Program-made: the position numbers and the translations under genes
The notes under the pieces: generated by a model
Told to the model about the DNA's origin: nothing
Seen by the model: only the letters and a program-made list of their open reading frames with translations
Databases searched by the model: none
In this document: positions 15,120 through 23,454 of the stretch, piece after piece
Layout: the number at the start of each line of letters is the position of its first letter
Position numbering within the stretch: the stretch's first letter is position 1
DNA from: JACKCP01 sp051744925
Lineage (GTDB): Bacteria; Desulfobacterota; Desulfobacteria; Desulfobacterales; JACKCP01
NCBI GenBank assembly: GCA_051744925.1
Contig: JBNJDM010000021.1
Coordinates: 1-31,987, forward strand
Reading direction: 5' to 3'
DNA: 31,987 bases

Positions 15120-17840
15120 ATGGCTAAATTTGTTTATACTTTCGGCAACGGCATTGCCGAAGGCGACTCCTCGCAAACCAATCTTCTCGGAGGTAAAGGC
15201 GCAAACCTTGCTGAAATGTCAAAACTGGGGCTTCCGGTCCCCCCCGGATTTACTATCACCACAGACTTTTGTAATGAGTACTTCAAAAACGGCGGAACCT
15301 ATCCGGACTCAGTTGTTTCTGAAGTAGAAAAAGCTTTAAAAGAGGTTGAGGATATAATGGATCTCAAATACGGCGATCCTGATGCTCCTCTCCTTGTTTC
15401 ATGCAGATCAGGCGCAAGACAGTCCATGCCGGGCATGATGGAGACAGTTCTAAACGTAGGTCTTTGCCCTGAAACAATACCCGGCCTCATAAAAAAAACA
15501 GGGAATGAATGGTTTGTTTATGATGCGTACAGAAGACTTATTATGATGTATTCTGACGTAGTTATGGAAAAAGCTGAAGAGATTGAACCTACAGACGGCC
15601 AGGAAATCAGAATAAAGCTTGAAAACATAATGGAAGATCTTAAGCTTGACAAAGGGTATGAATCAGAGACTGAATTTAAAGTTGATGATCTTATTTTTCT
15701 TTGTGAAGAATTCAAAAAAGTTATTCTTGATACATTCGGGATCCCTTTCCCGGATGACCCCAAAGAACAGCTCTGGGGCTCAATCGGTGCTGTTTTCAAA
15801 AGCTGGCACGGCAAAAAAGCAAATTCCTACAGAAAAATTGAAGGTATCCCAGATGAGTGGGGTACAGCTTGTACAGTAATGAGTATGGTTTTCGGAAACA
15901 TGGGAGATACTTCAGCTACAGGCGTTGCTTTTACAAGAAACCCTGCTACAGGTGAAGATAAGTTTTACGGTGAATGGCTTGTAAATGCCCAGGGAGAAGA
16001 TGTTGTAGCAGGATACAGAACACCTAATCCCTTGAATGACGATACAAAAAATGATCAGAACAAGCACCTTTCATCTCTCCAGCAGATGATGCCCAAAGTT
16101 TATGACGAACTCCACGATGTCAGAAATAAGCTTGAACAGCATTATAAAGATATGCTCGATATTGAGTTTACTATTCAGGAAGAAAAGCTTTTCATGCTTC
16201 AGTGCAGAGTCGGTAAAAGAACAGGCGCTGCTGCTCTTAATATGGCAATAGAAATGCTTGACAACAACATGATTGATGAAAAAACATGTGCAACCCGTCT
16301 TAAACCTGCTCAGCTCGACGAGCTCCTTCATCCTATTGTCAATCCGCAAGCAGAAGAAAAGGCTGACCCTGTGGCAAAAGGTCTTCCTGCAGGTCCAGGC
16401 GGTGCAATTGGAAGAATAGTTTTTACAGCTGAAGATGCTGTAAAATGGTACAAAGAAGGAAAAGAAGTAGTACTTGTAAGAGAAGAAACAAACCCCGAAG
16501 ATGTTGAAGGAATGAGAGCTGCAAACGCAATCCTTACTGCAAAAGGTGGAATGACAAGCCATGCTGCTCTTGTAGCCAGAGGCTGGGGCAAATGCTGTAT
16601 AGTCGGCGCATCAATGCTTGAAATAAACACAAAAGCAAAAGAGCTTAAAATTGGCGGTAAAGTGTACAAAGAAGGCGATACCTTTACACTGAACGGAACC
16701 AGAGGTCTGGTTTATGAAGGAAGCCTTGATATGCTTGATGCTACTGAAAATCCGAATTTCAAAAGATTTATGACAATTGTTGATAAATTCAGAACAATGG
16801 GTGTCAGATCGAATGCTGAAACTCCAAAAGATGCACAAACATCTCTTGAACACGGAGCAGAAGGAATCGGTCTTTTCAGAACAGAGCATATGTTTTACGG
16901 AGAAGATGCTGAACAGCCTCTTTTCCTTTTAAGAAAAATGATATTAAGTTCTACAGAAGATGAAAGAAGAATGGCTCTGGATGAACTTGCTCCATATGTA
17001 AAAAGAGATATAAAAGCTACAATGGAAGTTATGAACGGACTTCCTGTAACAATCAGACTTCTTGATCCTCCTTTGCATGAATTTATTCCCCATGGGAAAG
17101 AAAAACAGGAAGAAGTTGCAAAAGCACTTGGAATTGATGTTTCAGAAGTTATCAGAAGAGGTGAAGGTCTCCAGGAAAGCAACCCCATGATGGGACACAG
17201 GGGCTTCAGACTCGGTGTAACTTACCCTGAAATTACTGAGATGCAGGTAAGAGGAATTCTTGAAGCTGCAGCAGAAATGACCAAAGAAGGCAAAAATCCA
17301 AAGCCTGAAATAATGGTTCCTGTAACATGCGATGCAAAAGAACTTGTTCTTGCAAGAAAGATTACTGATAAAGTTTACAATCTTGTAAAGGAATCTTACG
17401 GCCTTGACAACATAGACTTCCTGTTCGGAACTATGATAGAGATTCCAAGAGCAGCACTTCTTGCCCATGAAATGGCAGAAGTTGTTGACTTTTTCTCTTT
17501 TGGCACAAACGACCTTACCCAGATGACATACGGATTCAGCAGAGACGATTCAGATGTATTTATGGGTCCTTATCTTGATTATGAAATAATTGACAGCGAT
17601 CCTTTTCAGACCCTTGATCCAAAAGGGGTGGGCCAGCTTATAACCTACGGTGTTGAACGCGGAAGACAGGTTAAAAAGGATCTTAAAGTAGGAATATGCG
17701 GAGAGCATGGAGGTGATCCTTCTTCAGTTGAATACTGTTTTGAAAAAGGATTTGACTATGTTAGCTGCTCTGCTTTCAGACTCCCTATAGCACGTCTGTC
17801 TGCTGCTCATGCAGCTATCAAAGCTGAAAAAAATAAATAG
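15120..17840 (+). CDS. ppdK: Pyruvate, phosphate dikinase
   Basis: The enzyme interconverts pyruvate + ATP + phosphate and phosphoenolpyruvate + AMP + pyrophosphate. In anaerobes it can serve gluconeogenesis from acetyl-CoA via pyruvate, or glycolysis with pyrophosphate saving. It has 906 residues, the usual length. The N-terminal ATP-grasp domain starts with LLGGKGANLAEM and VPPGFTIT. The swivelling phosphohistidine domain has GGMTSHAALVARG with catalytic His481. The C-terminal PEP/pyruvate barrel has GLFRTEHMFYG, FGTNDLTQMTYGFSRDD and CGEHGGDP with catalytic Cys860. All are intact. A strong Shine-Dalgarno (AAGGAAGGGG) precedes the ATG. It is a single gene ended by a clear terminator. Unlike most neighbours, it uses noticeably more C-ending codons at its 5' end, consistent with high expression. 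Confidence 0.97.
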   Translation: MAKFVYTFGNGIAEGDSSQTNLLGGKGANLAEMSKLGLPVPPGFTITTDFCNEYFKNGGTYPDSVVSEVEKALKEVEDIMDLKYGDPDAPLLVSCRSGARQSMPGMMETVLNVGLCPETIPGLIKKTGNEWFVYDAYRRLIMMYSDVVMEKAEEIEPTDGQEIRIKLENIMEDLKLDKGYESETEFKVDDLIFLCEEFKKVILDTFGIPFPDDPKEQLWGSIGAVFKSWHGKKANSYRKIEGIPDEWGTACTVMSMVFGNMGDTSATGVAFTRNPATGEDKFYGEWLVNAQGEDVVAGYRTPNPLNDDTKNDQNKHLSSLQQMMPKVYDELHDVRNKLEQHYKDMLDIEFTIQEEKLFMLQCRVGKRTGAAALNMAIEMLDNNMIDEKTCATRLKPAQLDELLHPIVNPQAEEKADPVAKGLPAGPGGAIGRIVFTAEDAVKWYKEGKEVVLVREETNPEDVEGMRAANAILTAKGGMTSHAALVARGWGKCCIVGASMLEINTKAKELKIGGKVYKEGDTFTLNGTRGLVYEGSLDMLDATENPNFKRFMTIVDKFRTMGVRSNAETPKDAQTSLEHGAEGIGLFRTEHMFYGEDAEQPLFLLRKMILSSTEDERRMALDELAPYVKRDIKATMEVMNGLPVTIRLLDPPLHEFIPHGKEKQEEVAKALGIDVSEVIRRGEGLQESNPMMGHRGFRLGVTYPEITEMQVRGILEAAAEMTKEGKNPKPEIMVPVTCDAKELVLARKITDKVYNLVKESYGLDNIDFLFGTMIEIPRAALLAHEMAEVVDFFSFGTNDLTQMTYGFSRDDSDVFMGPYLDYEIIDSDPFQTLDPKGVGQLITYGVERGRQVKKDLKVGICGEHGGDPSSVEYCFEKGFDYVSCSAFRLPIARLSAAHAAIKAEKNK

Positions 17841-17857
17841 ACTTTTGTAAAAAAATA

Positions 17858-17897
17858 AAAAAATCCCCTTTATAATAAACTTTAAAGGGGATTTTTT
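17858..17897. terminator. Bidirectional Rho-independent terminator after ppdK
   Basis: A 15-bp inverted repeat (AAAAAATCCCCTTTA at 17858-17872, TAAAGGGGATTTTTT at 17883-17897) contains an A run on the left arm and a T run on the right. It fits ppdK rightwards and the pha cluster (ending at 17981) leftwards. Confidence 0.8.
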
Positions 17898-17980
17898 ATA
17901 TTAGCTTTCTTATATCTGAACCGATTTTACTTTTAGATGAATACTATAATGGATAAAACAATCAATTCAGGTTGTATAAA

Positions 17981-18403
17981 CTACTTTTTGGGAGCCATCA
18001 TAACTGCTTCTCCATCAAGAACTTCCCTGCCGTCCTGGTTCTTACAATAAGTTCTTAAAATCACTCTGTTTTTATCAGCTATCAGTTCTTTTACTTCTAC
18101 GGTTGCTGTAACAGTATCTCCGATTTTCACAGGAGCAAGAAAAGAGAGTTCCTGCTTTAAATAAATACATCCCGGTCCGGGAAGTTTTGTTCCAAGAACT
18201 GCAGATATAAAACCGGCACTCAGCATTCCGTGAGCAATTCTTCCCTTGAACATAGTCTCTTTTGCAAATTCTTCATTTACATGTGCAGGGTTAAAATCAC
18301 CTGTAACTCCTGCAAATTGATATACATCACTTTCTGAAACTGTTTTTGTAAATTCAGCATAATCACCAACACTCATCTCTGAAACAGATTTACCCATTTC
18401 CAT
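17981..18403 (-). CDS. phaJ: (R)-specific enoyl-CoA hydratase (MaoC-like, PhaJ)
   Basis: The enzyme hydrates trans-2-enoyl-CoA from beta-oxidation to (R)-3-hydroxyacyl-CoA, the monomer for PHA synthase. The 140-residue single hot-dog domain carries the hydratase-2 motif DFNPAH, with catalytic Asp36 and His41, followed by GRIAHGMLSAGFISAVLGTKLPGPG. A perfect Shine-Dalgarno (GGAGG) lies 7 bases upstream of the ATG. It is the last gene of phaE-phaC-phaJ, 66 bases after phaC, which strongly supports a monomer-supply role. Length and motifs match A. caviae PhaJ. Chain-length preference cannot be read here. Confidence 0.9.
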   Translation of the reverse strand: MEMGKSVSEMSVGDYAEFTKTVSESDVYQFAGVTGDFNPAHVNEEFAKETMFKGRIAHGMLSAGFISAVLGTKLPGPGCIYLKQELSFLAPVKIGDTVTATVEVKELIADKNRVILRTYCKNQDGREVLDGEAVMMAPKK

Positions 18404-18469
18404 TTGAACCTCCGTTTACTGGTAACTTTTTTTAAAAAAATCATCAGATTTTTTTGCTGCATATTATAA

Positions 18470-19624
18470 TCAGGCAGCTTCATTACTGGACTGTTTTTTT
18501 GAATTTTTACTTTTGGTTGTAGTTTTTTTCTTTGGCTCAGGCTTGTCTCTTTCAAGAAGCCATTGCGATATCTTTGGAGCAAATTTTTTCTGAAACTTTG
18601 AACTTACATATATACCTATATGACCTGTTTCCAGACAAAGATCCTCTGTATCCTTGCTTCCTACAACGCTTGTAAGCTGGTCAGCAGCTGAAGGCGGAAC
18701 AAGATGATCAAACTGTGCATAAATATTTAACACAGGCATGGTTACTTTGGATAAATCGACTTTCTTACCTCCGATGGTAAGTTCATTTTTTATAAGTAGA
18801 TTTTGCTGATACATCTTCTTGATAAATTCCCTGAATGTCTCTCCCGGAAAATCGGGGCTGTCGTATATCCATTTTTCCATTCGTACAAAGTTTTCAAGAA
18901 AAACCTTGTTGTCTATATTGTTTAAAAAACCTTTGTATTTGTCTATAATAAGCCTTGCCGGATTAAGAAGGAGAAACCCGAAATTCATTATATCGCCGGG
19001 TATATTTCCGAAACCGTCAACAACTTTGTCTACATCAATCTGTTTCATCCATACATGGAGCAGACCTTCGTTTGTATCAAAATTTGAAGGTGTTACTGTA
19101 AGTACAAGATTTTTTACTTTCTCAGGATGAAAAGATGAATAAATAGTACAGAAAGTTCCACCCATGCAGATTCCCATAAGATTTATCTTTTCTGTACTTT
19201 CACGATTTCTTACGAAATCAACTATATTATCTATATAACCTTCTATATGATCTTCTATTGTAAGATATTTATCTTTAAAAGTAGGATATCCCCATTCCAG
19301 CATATAAACATCTATACCGTCATCAAGAAACTTTTCTATAACGCTTCTCCCCGGCTGAAGATCGAGCATAGTTTCTCTGTTTATAAGAGCATAAACTATA
19401 AGCAGAGGAGTTTTTCTCTTCTTTTTATTGCTGACCTTTGACTCGTAGTATTTAAGCTTTATCCTGTCTTCCTTATAAACTGTTTCATAAGGTGTTGCAG
19501 CAATTGTATCGTCAAGATCACTTGTTAAAACCTCATAAGCGTCATTTAAATAAGCTTTAGCTTTTTGTGAATTACCTGCTATATCATCAAAAAATTTATC
19601 TGTAAGCTGAGATACATCAATCAT
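18470..19624 (-). CDS. phaC: Class III polyhydroxyalkanoate synthase, catalytic subunit PhaC
   Basis: PhaC polymerises (R)-3-hydroxyacyl-CoA into PHA granules, together with PhaE. The alpha/beta-hydrolase fold is intact, with the lipase-like box GICMGGTF (nucleophile Cys153), Asp306 in AQFDHLVPP and His335 in TGHIGIYVS: the full Cys-Asp-His triad at the spacing known for class III enzymes. At 384 residues it exceeds the usual ~355 because of a C-terminal tail after about residue 358 that is rich in Lys, Thr and Ser (KPEPKKKTTTKSKNSKK). A GGGGGA ribosome site lies close before the ATG. phaE is 20 bases upstream and phaJ 66 downstream. Confidence 0.95.
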   Translation of the reverse strand: MIDVSQLTDKFFDDIAGNSQKAKAYLNDAYEVLTSDLDDTIAATPYETVYKEDRIKLKYYESKVSNKKKRKTPLLIVYALINRETMLDLQPGRSVIEKFLDDGIDVYMLEWGYPTFKDKYLTIEDHIEGYIDNIVDFVRNRESTEKINLMGICMGGTFCTIYSSFHPEKVKNLVLTVTPSNFDTNEGLLHVWMKQIDVDKVVDGFGNIPGDIMNFGFLLLNPARLIIDKYKGFLNNIDNKVFLENFVRMEKWIYDSPDFPGETFREFIKKMYQQNLLIKNELTIGGKKVDLSKVTMPVLNIYAQFDHLVPPSAADQLTSVVGSKDTEDLCLETGHIGIYVSSKFQKKFAPKISQWLLERDKPEPKKKTTTKSKNSKKQSSNEAA

Positions 19625-19644
19625 TATTTCCCCCGTTAGAAAAA

Positions 19645-20577
19645 TTATTCTGTGTTTTCTTCTTCTTGTCTTTTTTCTTTTTCCAGCCTTTTAACGATCC
19701 TTTTAAGCTCAGCTACCTCCTGATACATTTCATCAATTTCAGATTTTGTCGGTACAGGCATTGAAGAGACAACATCTTCAAGAACCGAGTCTCTTGCAGA
19801 CTTAAACTGAGCCATATTCTCAAGGGTTTTGGCCATAACTGAAACATACTCAGTTGAATGAAACATTGACATATAATTAGATTCCAGCTTTTTAAGCCAC
19901 ATTTTATAATACTCTTCAGAATTTTCAGGCATCCTGCCTTCTTCAACCATTTTTTCCATGTCTTTCTGCATCAGAATAAATGTTTTTTCCATTGGCAGGT
20001 AAAAAAAGTATAAAAATTCTATGGCTGAAGCATTAAACAGATTAAACTTGTCAAGTGCATCAGCGATTTTCTTCTGATACTCTCTGCCAAGTCCTACCTG
20101 AGGCATGCCAAAAATTTTTGAAAGATCATTTTCGTAAAATGACTGCCACTTTTTAAGCATTTCCCTATCTATTTTTTTGAAATCCATGTCTTCGAAATTG
20201 TTTTTCATTGTTTCAGCCTGTTCCATACTTTTTTCCTGAAACGTTTTAAAACTTTCCGCCATAGCTTCCATAATTTTCTCCAATGCTTTTCTTCTTTCTT
20301 CCAGAGCTTCTTCTGATAAGAAAGATTCATCTGGATTTTGCAAAGATTCTGTAAAAGACTGCCAGGTCTTAAGTGAAAGATTCCATGTAGAGTTTATCTG
20401 TTCCATGGCCTCTTCAAAACTTTGCATCTGGAGAGGTTCATTGCTTCCATTTTTCCAGATTTTATTAATGTCATCAAAAAACTGACCTGAAAGACTTACC
20501 CAGTTTTCAAACATTTCATTGCCTTTTGAATTTGATTTTTCTTCTGAATTTTGTGAATTTTGCTTTTTTTCACTCAT
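19645..20577 (-). CDS. phaE: Class III PHA synthase subunit PhaE
   Basis: PhaE is the non-catalytic partner that PhaC needs for activity and granule targeting. The 310-residue protein is mostly helical and acidic. A disordered Ser/Asn/Lys-rich start (1-20) is followed by WVSLSGQFFDDINKIW, a long amphipathic middle, the conserved segment KIFGMPQVGLGREYQKKI (about residues 154-171) and a C-terminal coiled coil (about 270-308, VAELKRIVKRLEKEKRQEE). Sequence of this family is poorly conserved, so recognition rests on the GLGREYQ-type segment and direct adjacency to phaC. An AAGGG lies 9 bases before the ATG. It is the first gene of the pha cluster; its promoter must lie in 20578-20943. Confidence 0.9.
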   Translation of the reverse strand: MSEKKQNSQNSEEKSNSKGNEMFENWVSLSGQFFDDINKIWKNGSNEPLQMQSFEEAMEQINSTWNLSLKTWQSFTESLQNPDESFLSEEALEERRKALEKIMEAMAESFKTFQEKSMEQAETMKNNFEDMDFKKIDREMLKKWQSFYENDLSKIFGMPQVGLGREYQKKIADALDKFNLFNASAIEFLYFFYLPMEKTFILMQKDMEKMVEEGRMPENSEEYYKMWLKKLESNYMSMFHSTEYVSVMAKTLENMAQFKSARDSVLEDVVSSMPVPTKSEIDEMYQEVAELKRIVKRLEKEKRQEEENTE

Positions 20578-20943
20578 AAATTAATCCCTTATATATGAAT
20601 ATCAATAAAAAAAATGATTTGAAAATTATAAATAAGCATGCCGGTTTAATTAAAGTAAAAGAAAATATTTACGGACATACTAGTTTAAAAAAATGCTAAA
20701 AGAGTAAAGGTCTTTGGTTGCTGAAGTTTTTGAAATGAAATTTCGCATATTTGAGTTTATAACAAATATTATATACATATTCAAGTATTTTAAGATTCAC
20801 TGTATAAAAATATATAATTTTTTCATTAACAAGCTCCTTAAAATGAATAATATGATTATGACCCTGAATCATTGATTAAATATTTATTACTGATAACATG
20901 GACATAATAATAAAAATTTCAATCTGTTTAACGGAGAATATTT
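20578..20943. other. Divergent intergenic region, phaE / metallophosphoesterase
   Basis: These 366 very AT-rich bases must carry promoters for both flanking genes. I see no RNA gene, terminator or clear operator. TGGTTGCTGAAG at 20715-20726 resembles a motif found in other gaps of this window. A 34-codon frame at 20595-20699 lacks a ribosome site and is not called. Confidence 0.6.
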
Positions 20944-21675
20944 GTGTTGAATAATAAACTTGCTGTAATTTCAGATATACATGCCAATTATGAAGCACTC
21001 GAAGCTGTGCTTGAAGATATTGAAAAAGTTGGTGTGAGCAAAACTGTCTCACTTGGTGATAACATAGGCTACGGACCTGACCCTTCAAAGGTTGTTTCGA
21101 CACTGCAGTTAAATAATATCAAATCTGTACTCGGTAATCATGAACTGGCAATATTAAATCCTGAACTGAGAAAATGGTTTAATCCCTTTGCAAAAAAAGC
21201 TCTTAATCTCACAGAAAAAATGCTTACTGAAAATGCCTATAACCAGATTTCAGAATACCCTGAAACCTTGACAGAAAATGACATACTTTTTGTTCACGGA
21301 GCTCCGCCTGATAAAGTTCTTACTTATTTATTTGAAATTTCGCCGGACGGGTTCAGTGAGATCTTCAGTCAGTATACTCAAAGATTCTGTTTCACAGGAC
21401 ATACGCATCAGCTGCGACTTGTAACCTGGAACGGATTTTCTGCTGACATTGTGCCAAGTCTTGAAGAATTTACATATTTTGATCCTGAAAAAAGATATAT
21501 TATAAACTCAGGAAGCGTAGGCCAACCAAGGGATGGTAATAAACATGCAAAGTATCTTATTTTTGATCCGGATACAATGTCAGTAGAACTCCGGTACATA
21601 GAATATGACCGAAGCTCGACAAGGGCAAAAATAATCGACAGAGGTTTTCCTGATATATATGCTCAGATGCTTTAA
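20944..21675 (+). CDS. Calcineurin-like metallophosphoesterase (YfcE/MJ0936-like)
   Basis: This is a cytoplasmic dinuclear metal phosphoesterase of 243 residues. All family metal motifs are visible: DIHAN (D11, H13), GDNIGYGPDP (D39), GNHE (N65, H66), FVHGAPP (H118) and GHTHQ (H153, H155). The tail INSGSVGQPRD is typical of the subgroup annotated as phosphodiesterases or protein phosphatases. Start: GTG with GGAGA 7 bases upstream; the TTG that follows it is the other option. It converges with the LysM gene, with only 16 bases between the two stops. The physiological substrate is unknown. Confidence 0.9.
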   Translation: MLNNKLAVISDIHANYEALEAVLEDIEKVGVSKTVSLGDNIGYGPDPSKVVSTLQLNNIKSVLGNHELAILNPELRKWFNPFAKKALNLTEKMLTENAYNQISEYPETLTENDILFVHGAPPDKVLTYLFEISPDGFSEIFSQYTQRFCFTGHTHQLRLVTWNGFSADIVPSLEEFTYFDPEKRYIINSGSVGQPRDGNKHAKYLIFDPDTMSVELRYIEYDRSSTRAKIIDRGFPDIYAQML

Positions 21676-21691
21676 GCACAAATAAAAAAAC

Positions 21692-22372
21692 TTATTTTTT
21701 TACAAGAAGCTTTGCTCCGGGCTGTATCGCATCATTTTTAATATTATTGAGGTTTTTGATCTCTGAAACAGCCACATCATACTTTCTTGAAATGCTGTAC
21801 AAAGTATCGCCCTTTTTGACTTCATGATAAACTTTTTTTGAGGTTTCTTCTTCTTTTGAGGTTTCTTCTTTTTTTGCACTTACCTTTTTCTCAGGCGAAG
21901 AAACAGGCTTTTTATCTGAATACTGCTTTTCTTCTAAAGTACTTTGATTGTTTTTGGCAATTGTTCTGATTTCATCAAGTTTATTTTCAAGATTTTCAAA
22001 CTGATCAGAAAATCTCTTGTCAAGCCTGTCCATGGACTCTGCAAAAGACTCTGATTCAGGCTGATTTAAATTATTCAGAGAAAACTGGATTTCAGCTATT
22101 TCGTTGCGAAGTTCATCAAGAGATTTTTTTAAAGTTTCAGCCTGCTCTGAGTTAAACTCAGATTTATCTGTTTCTGTCTGGGCAGGCAGCTTAACAAGTA
22201 TAAAGATTAAAAGGATTAAAATAAATCCTCCCAAAAGAAAAAACGGGAAATCTGCTCTTTTTAAAATATTTTTCATTGTGCTGCCCCCTTTAGTAATATC
22301 TGATTCATTAAAGTCTTCATTAAAAGAACTGCTGTTGTCTATACGAGGATCAAAACCGTTTTTATCAACCAT
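21692..22372 (-). CDS. Membrane-anchored LysM-domain protein
   Basis: The protein is a single-span inner-membrane protein presenting a LysM domain to peptidoglycan. In 226 residues: a polar cytoplasmic leader (1-40), one strong span (about 43-61, FFLLGGFILILLIFILVKL), a coiled-coil stretch (about 72-148), a Lys/Glu-rich linker (150-180) and one LysM (182-224, YHEVKKGDTLYSISRKYDV ... IQPGAKLLVKK). The ATG at 22372 has AGGAGG but only 4 bases of spacing. A second ATG at 22276 (Met33) has AAGGGGG with ideal spacing, so a shorter form lacking the leader is possible. There is no catalytic domain, so a structural or recruiting role is inferred. Confidence 0.85.
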   Translation of the reverse strand: MVDKNGFDPRIDNSSSFNEDFNESDITKGGSTMKNILKRADFPFFLLGGFILILLIFILVKLPAQTETDKSEFNSEQAETLKKSLDELRNEIAEIQFSLNNLNQPESESFAESMDRLDKRFSDQFENLENKLDEIRTIAKNNQSTLEEKQYSDKKPVSSPEKKVSAKKEETSKEEETSKKVYHEVKKGDTLYSISRKYDVAVSEIKNLNNIKNDAIQPGAKLLVKK

Positions 22373-22519
22373 TCAGCCTCCTGCTAAATTTATAAGCAAA
22401 AAATCATTTTTTTAGTTCAGTCACTAATAAAAAATACTTGCACAAAATCTGTTGTACAAATATCTTTAAGTTATAAAAAAAAATCAAGCTAAAATTTTAA
22501 TTAAACTGCTGATGCCAAA

Positions 22520-23365
22520 ATGAAAAACAAAACCGAAAAAATTATTCTTACAATACTTTTAACACTGATTATAAGTCAAACAAATATTTTTTCCTTTGAA
22601 AACAGCATAGGAATCGATTTCAAGGTTATTCCTCCCGGAAATTTCATCATGGGAAGCCCGAAATCTGAGCCTGGCCATAAAAACGACGAAAAACTCCACA
22701 AAGTGATTATTTCAAAACCTTTTTATATGTCCACAAAAGAAATTACCCAGGGACAATGGTTTCGGCTTATGGAGTATAACCCTTCTTCAAAAACCCATAT
22801 CTGTGCAGGCTGTCCTGTGGAAAGCGTTTCATGGAATGAAGCTCAGAAATTTATAAAAAAACTTAATCGCAAAGAAGGGACAGATTCATACAGACTTCCC
22901 ACAGAAGCAGAATGGGAATATGCTTGCAGAGCAGGAACAAAAACCGCTTTTTATACAGGGCCTGTGACATCTCCGGACTGCAGCTATGACAAGGCACTTG
23001 ACAAGGCAGGATGGTACTGCGGAAATTCAGGCTTAAAAAACCCTTATCACAATTTCAAACATCAGCAGACAGGCCTTAAACAGCCCAACAAATTCGGACT
23101 TTATGACATGCATGGAAATGTTATGGAATGGTGCCTTGACTCAACTTACTGGGACAACACTTTTTCAAGAACTGCTAATGCATCCATGGAAACTTACAAA
23201 GACGGAGTTATTGACCCTCTGGGAAGAAAAGGGGACAAAAAAATTCTAAGAGGAGGAAGCTTTCTCCACAGTGCTGAAATGGCAAGAGCTGCAAAAAGAT
23301 TTTTCTTTGGTCCCAAGGTAAAAAGGAATTATATAGGATTCAGAATTGTTAAAGAGATTAGATAG
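22520..23365 (+). CDS. Secreted SUMF1/FGE-fold protein without catalytic cysteines
   Basis: This is an exported protein of 281 residues with a signal peptide at about 1-26 (IILTILLTLIISQTNIFSF). It is followed by a complete SUMF1 fold: IDFKVIPPGNFIMGS, KEITQGQWFRLMEYNPS, PVESVSWNEAQKF, YRLPTEAEWEYACRAGT, FGLYDMHGNVMEWCLDS and ILRGGSFLHSAEMARAAKR. The active-site cysteine pair expected after RGGS in true formylglycine-generating enzymes is missing, so it probably does not activate sulfatases. No sulfatase gene is nearby. A clear Shine-Dalgarno is not visible. It resembles the C-terminal domain of the PEGA/SUMF1 protein at 3946-5823, so the window holds two paralogues. The stop TAG is the start of a TAGTTGCTTAAC motif. 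Confidence 0.85.
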   Translation: MKNKTEKIILTILLTLIISQTNIFSFENSIGIDFKVIPPGNFIMGSPKSEPGHKNDEKLHKVIISKPFYMSTKEITQGQWFRLMEYNPSSKTHICAGCPVESVSWNEAQKFIKKLNRKEGTDSYRLPTEAEWEYACRAGTKTAFYTGPVTSPDCSYDKALDKAGWYCGNSGLKNPYHNFKHQQTGLKQPNKFGLYDMHGNVMEWCLDSTYWDNTFSRTANASMETYKDGVIDPLGRKGDKKILRGGSFLHSAEMARAAKRFFFGPKVKRNYIGFRIVKEIR

Positions 23366-23407
23366 TTGCTTAACTGAAAATTATATTTGCTGCTCATATG
23401 CTCACCA

Positions 23408-23434
23408 GAACCTAAATTTTTTAAATTCAGGTTC
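23408..23434. terminator. Candidate bidirectional stem-loop between convergent genes
   Basis: GAACCTAAATTT (23408-23419) and AAATTCAGGTTC (23423-23434) form a 12-bp stem with one mismatch, between the SUMF1-fold gene and the flavoprotein gene, which converge. It lacks a clean T tract, so termination is inferred mainly from position. Confidence 0.4.
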
Positions 23435-23454
23435 CGGCTCTGTCGTAAAAAAAA

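Noticed and set aside
16071..16562. Long reverse-strand open frames within ppdK, such as 16071-16562
   Set aside because: They mirror the coding strand of an intact, well-conserved enzyme, have no family motifs and are Cys/Phe/Ser-rich, as expected for antisense translations.
18373..18582. Overlapping 69-codon frame across the end of phaC
   Set aside because: It lies in another frame of phaC, and its basic, low-complexity product matches nothing recognisable.
20595..20699. 34-codon open frame between phaE and the metallophosphoesterase
   Set aside because: No Shine-Dalgarno, low-complexity Lys/Asn-rich product typical of AT-rich gaps, and no recognisable motif.
22520..23365. Formylglycine-generating (sulfatase-activating) enzyme
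   Set aside because: The fold is present but the catalytic cysteine pair after RGGS is absent and no sulfatase is encoded nearby.
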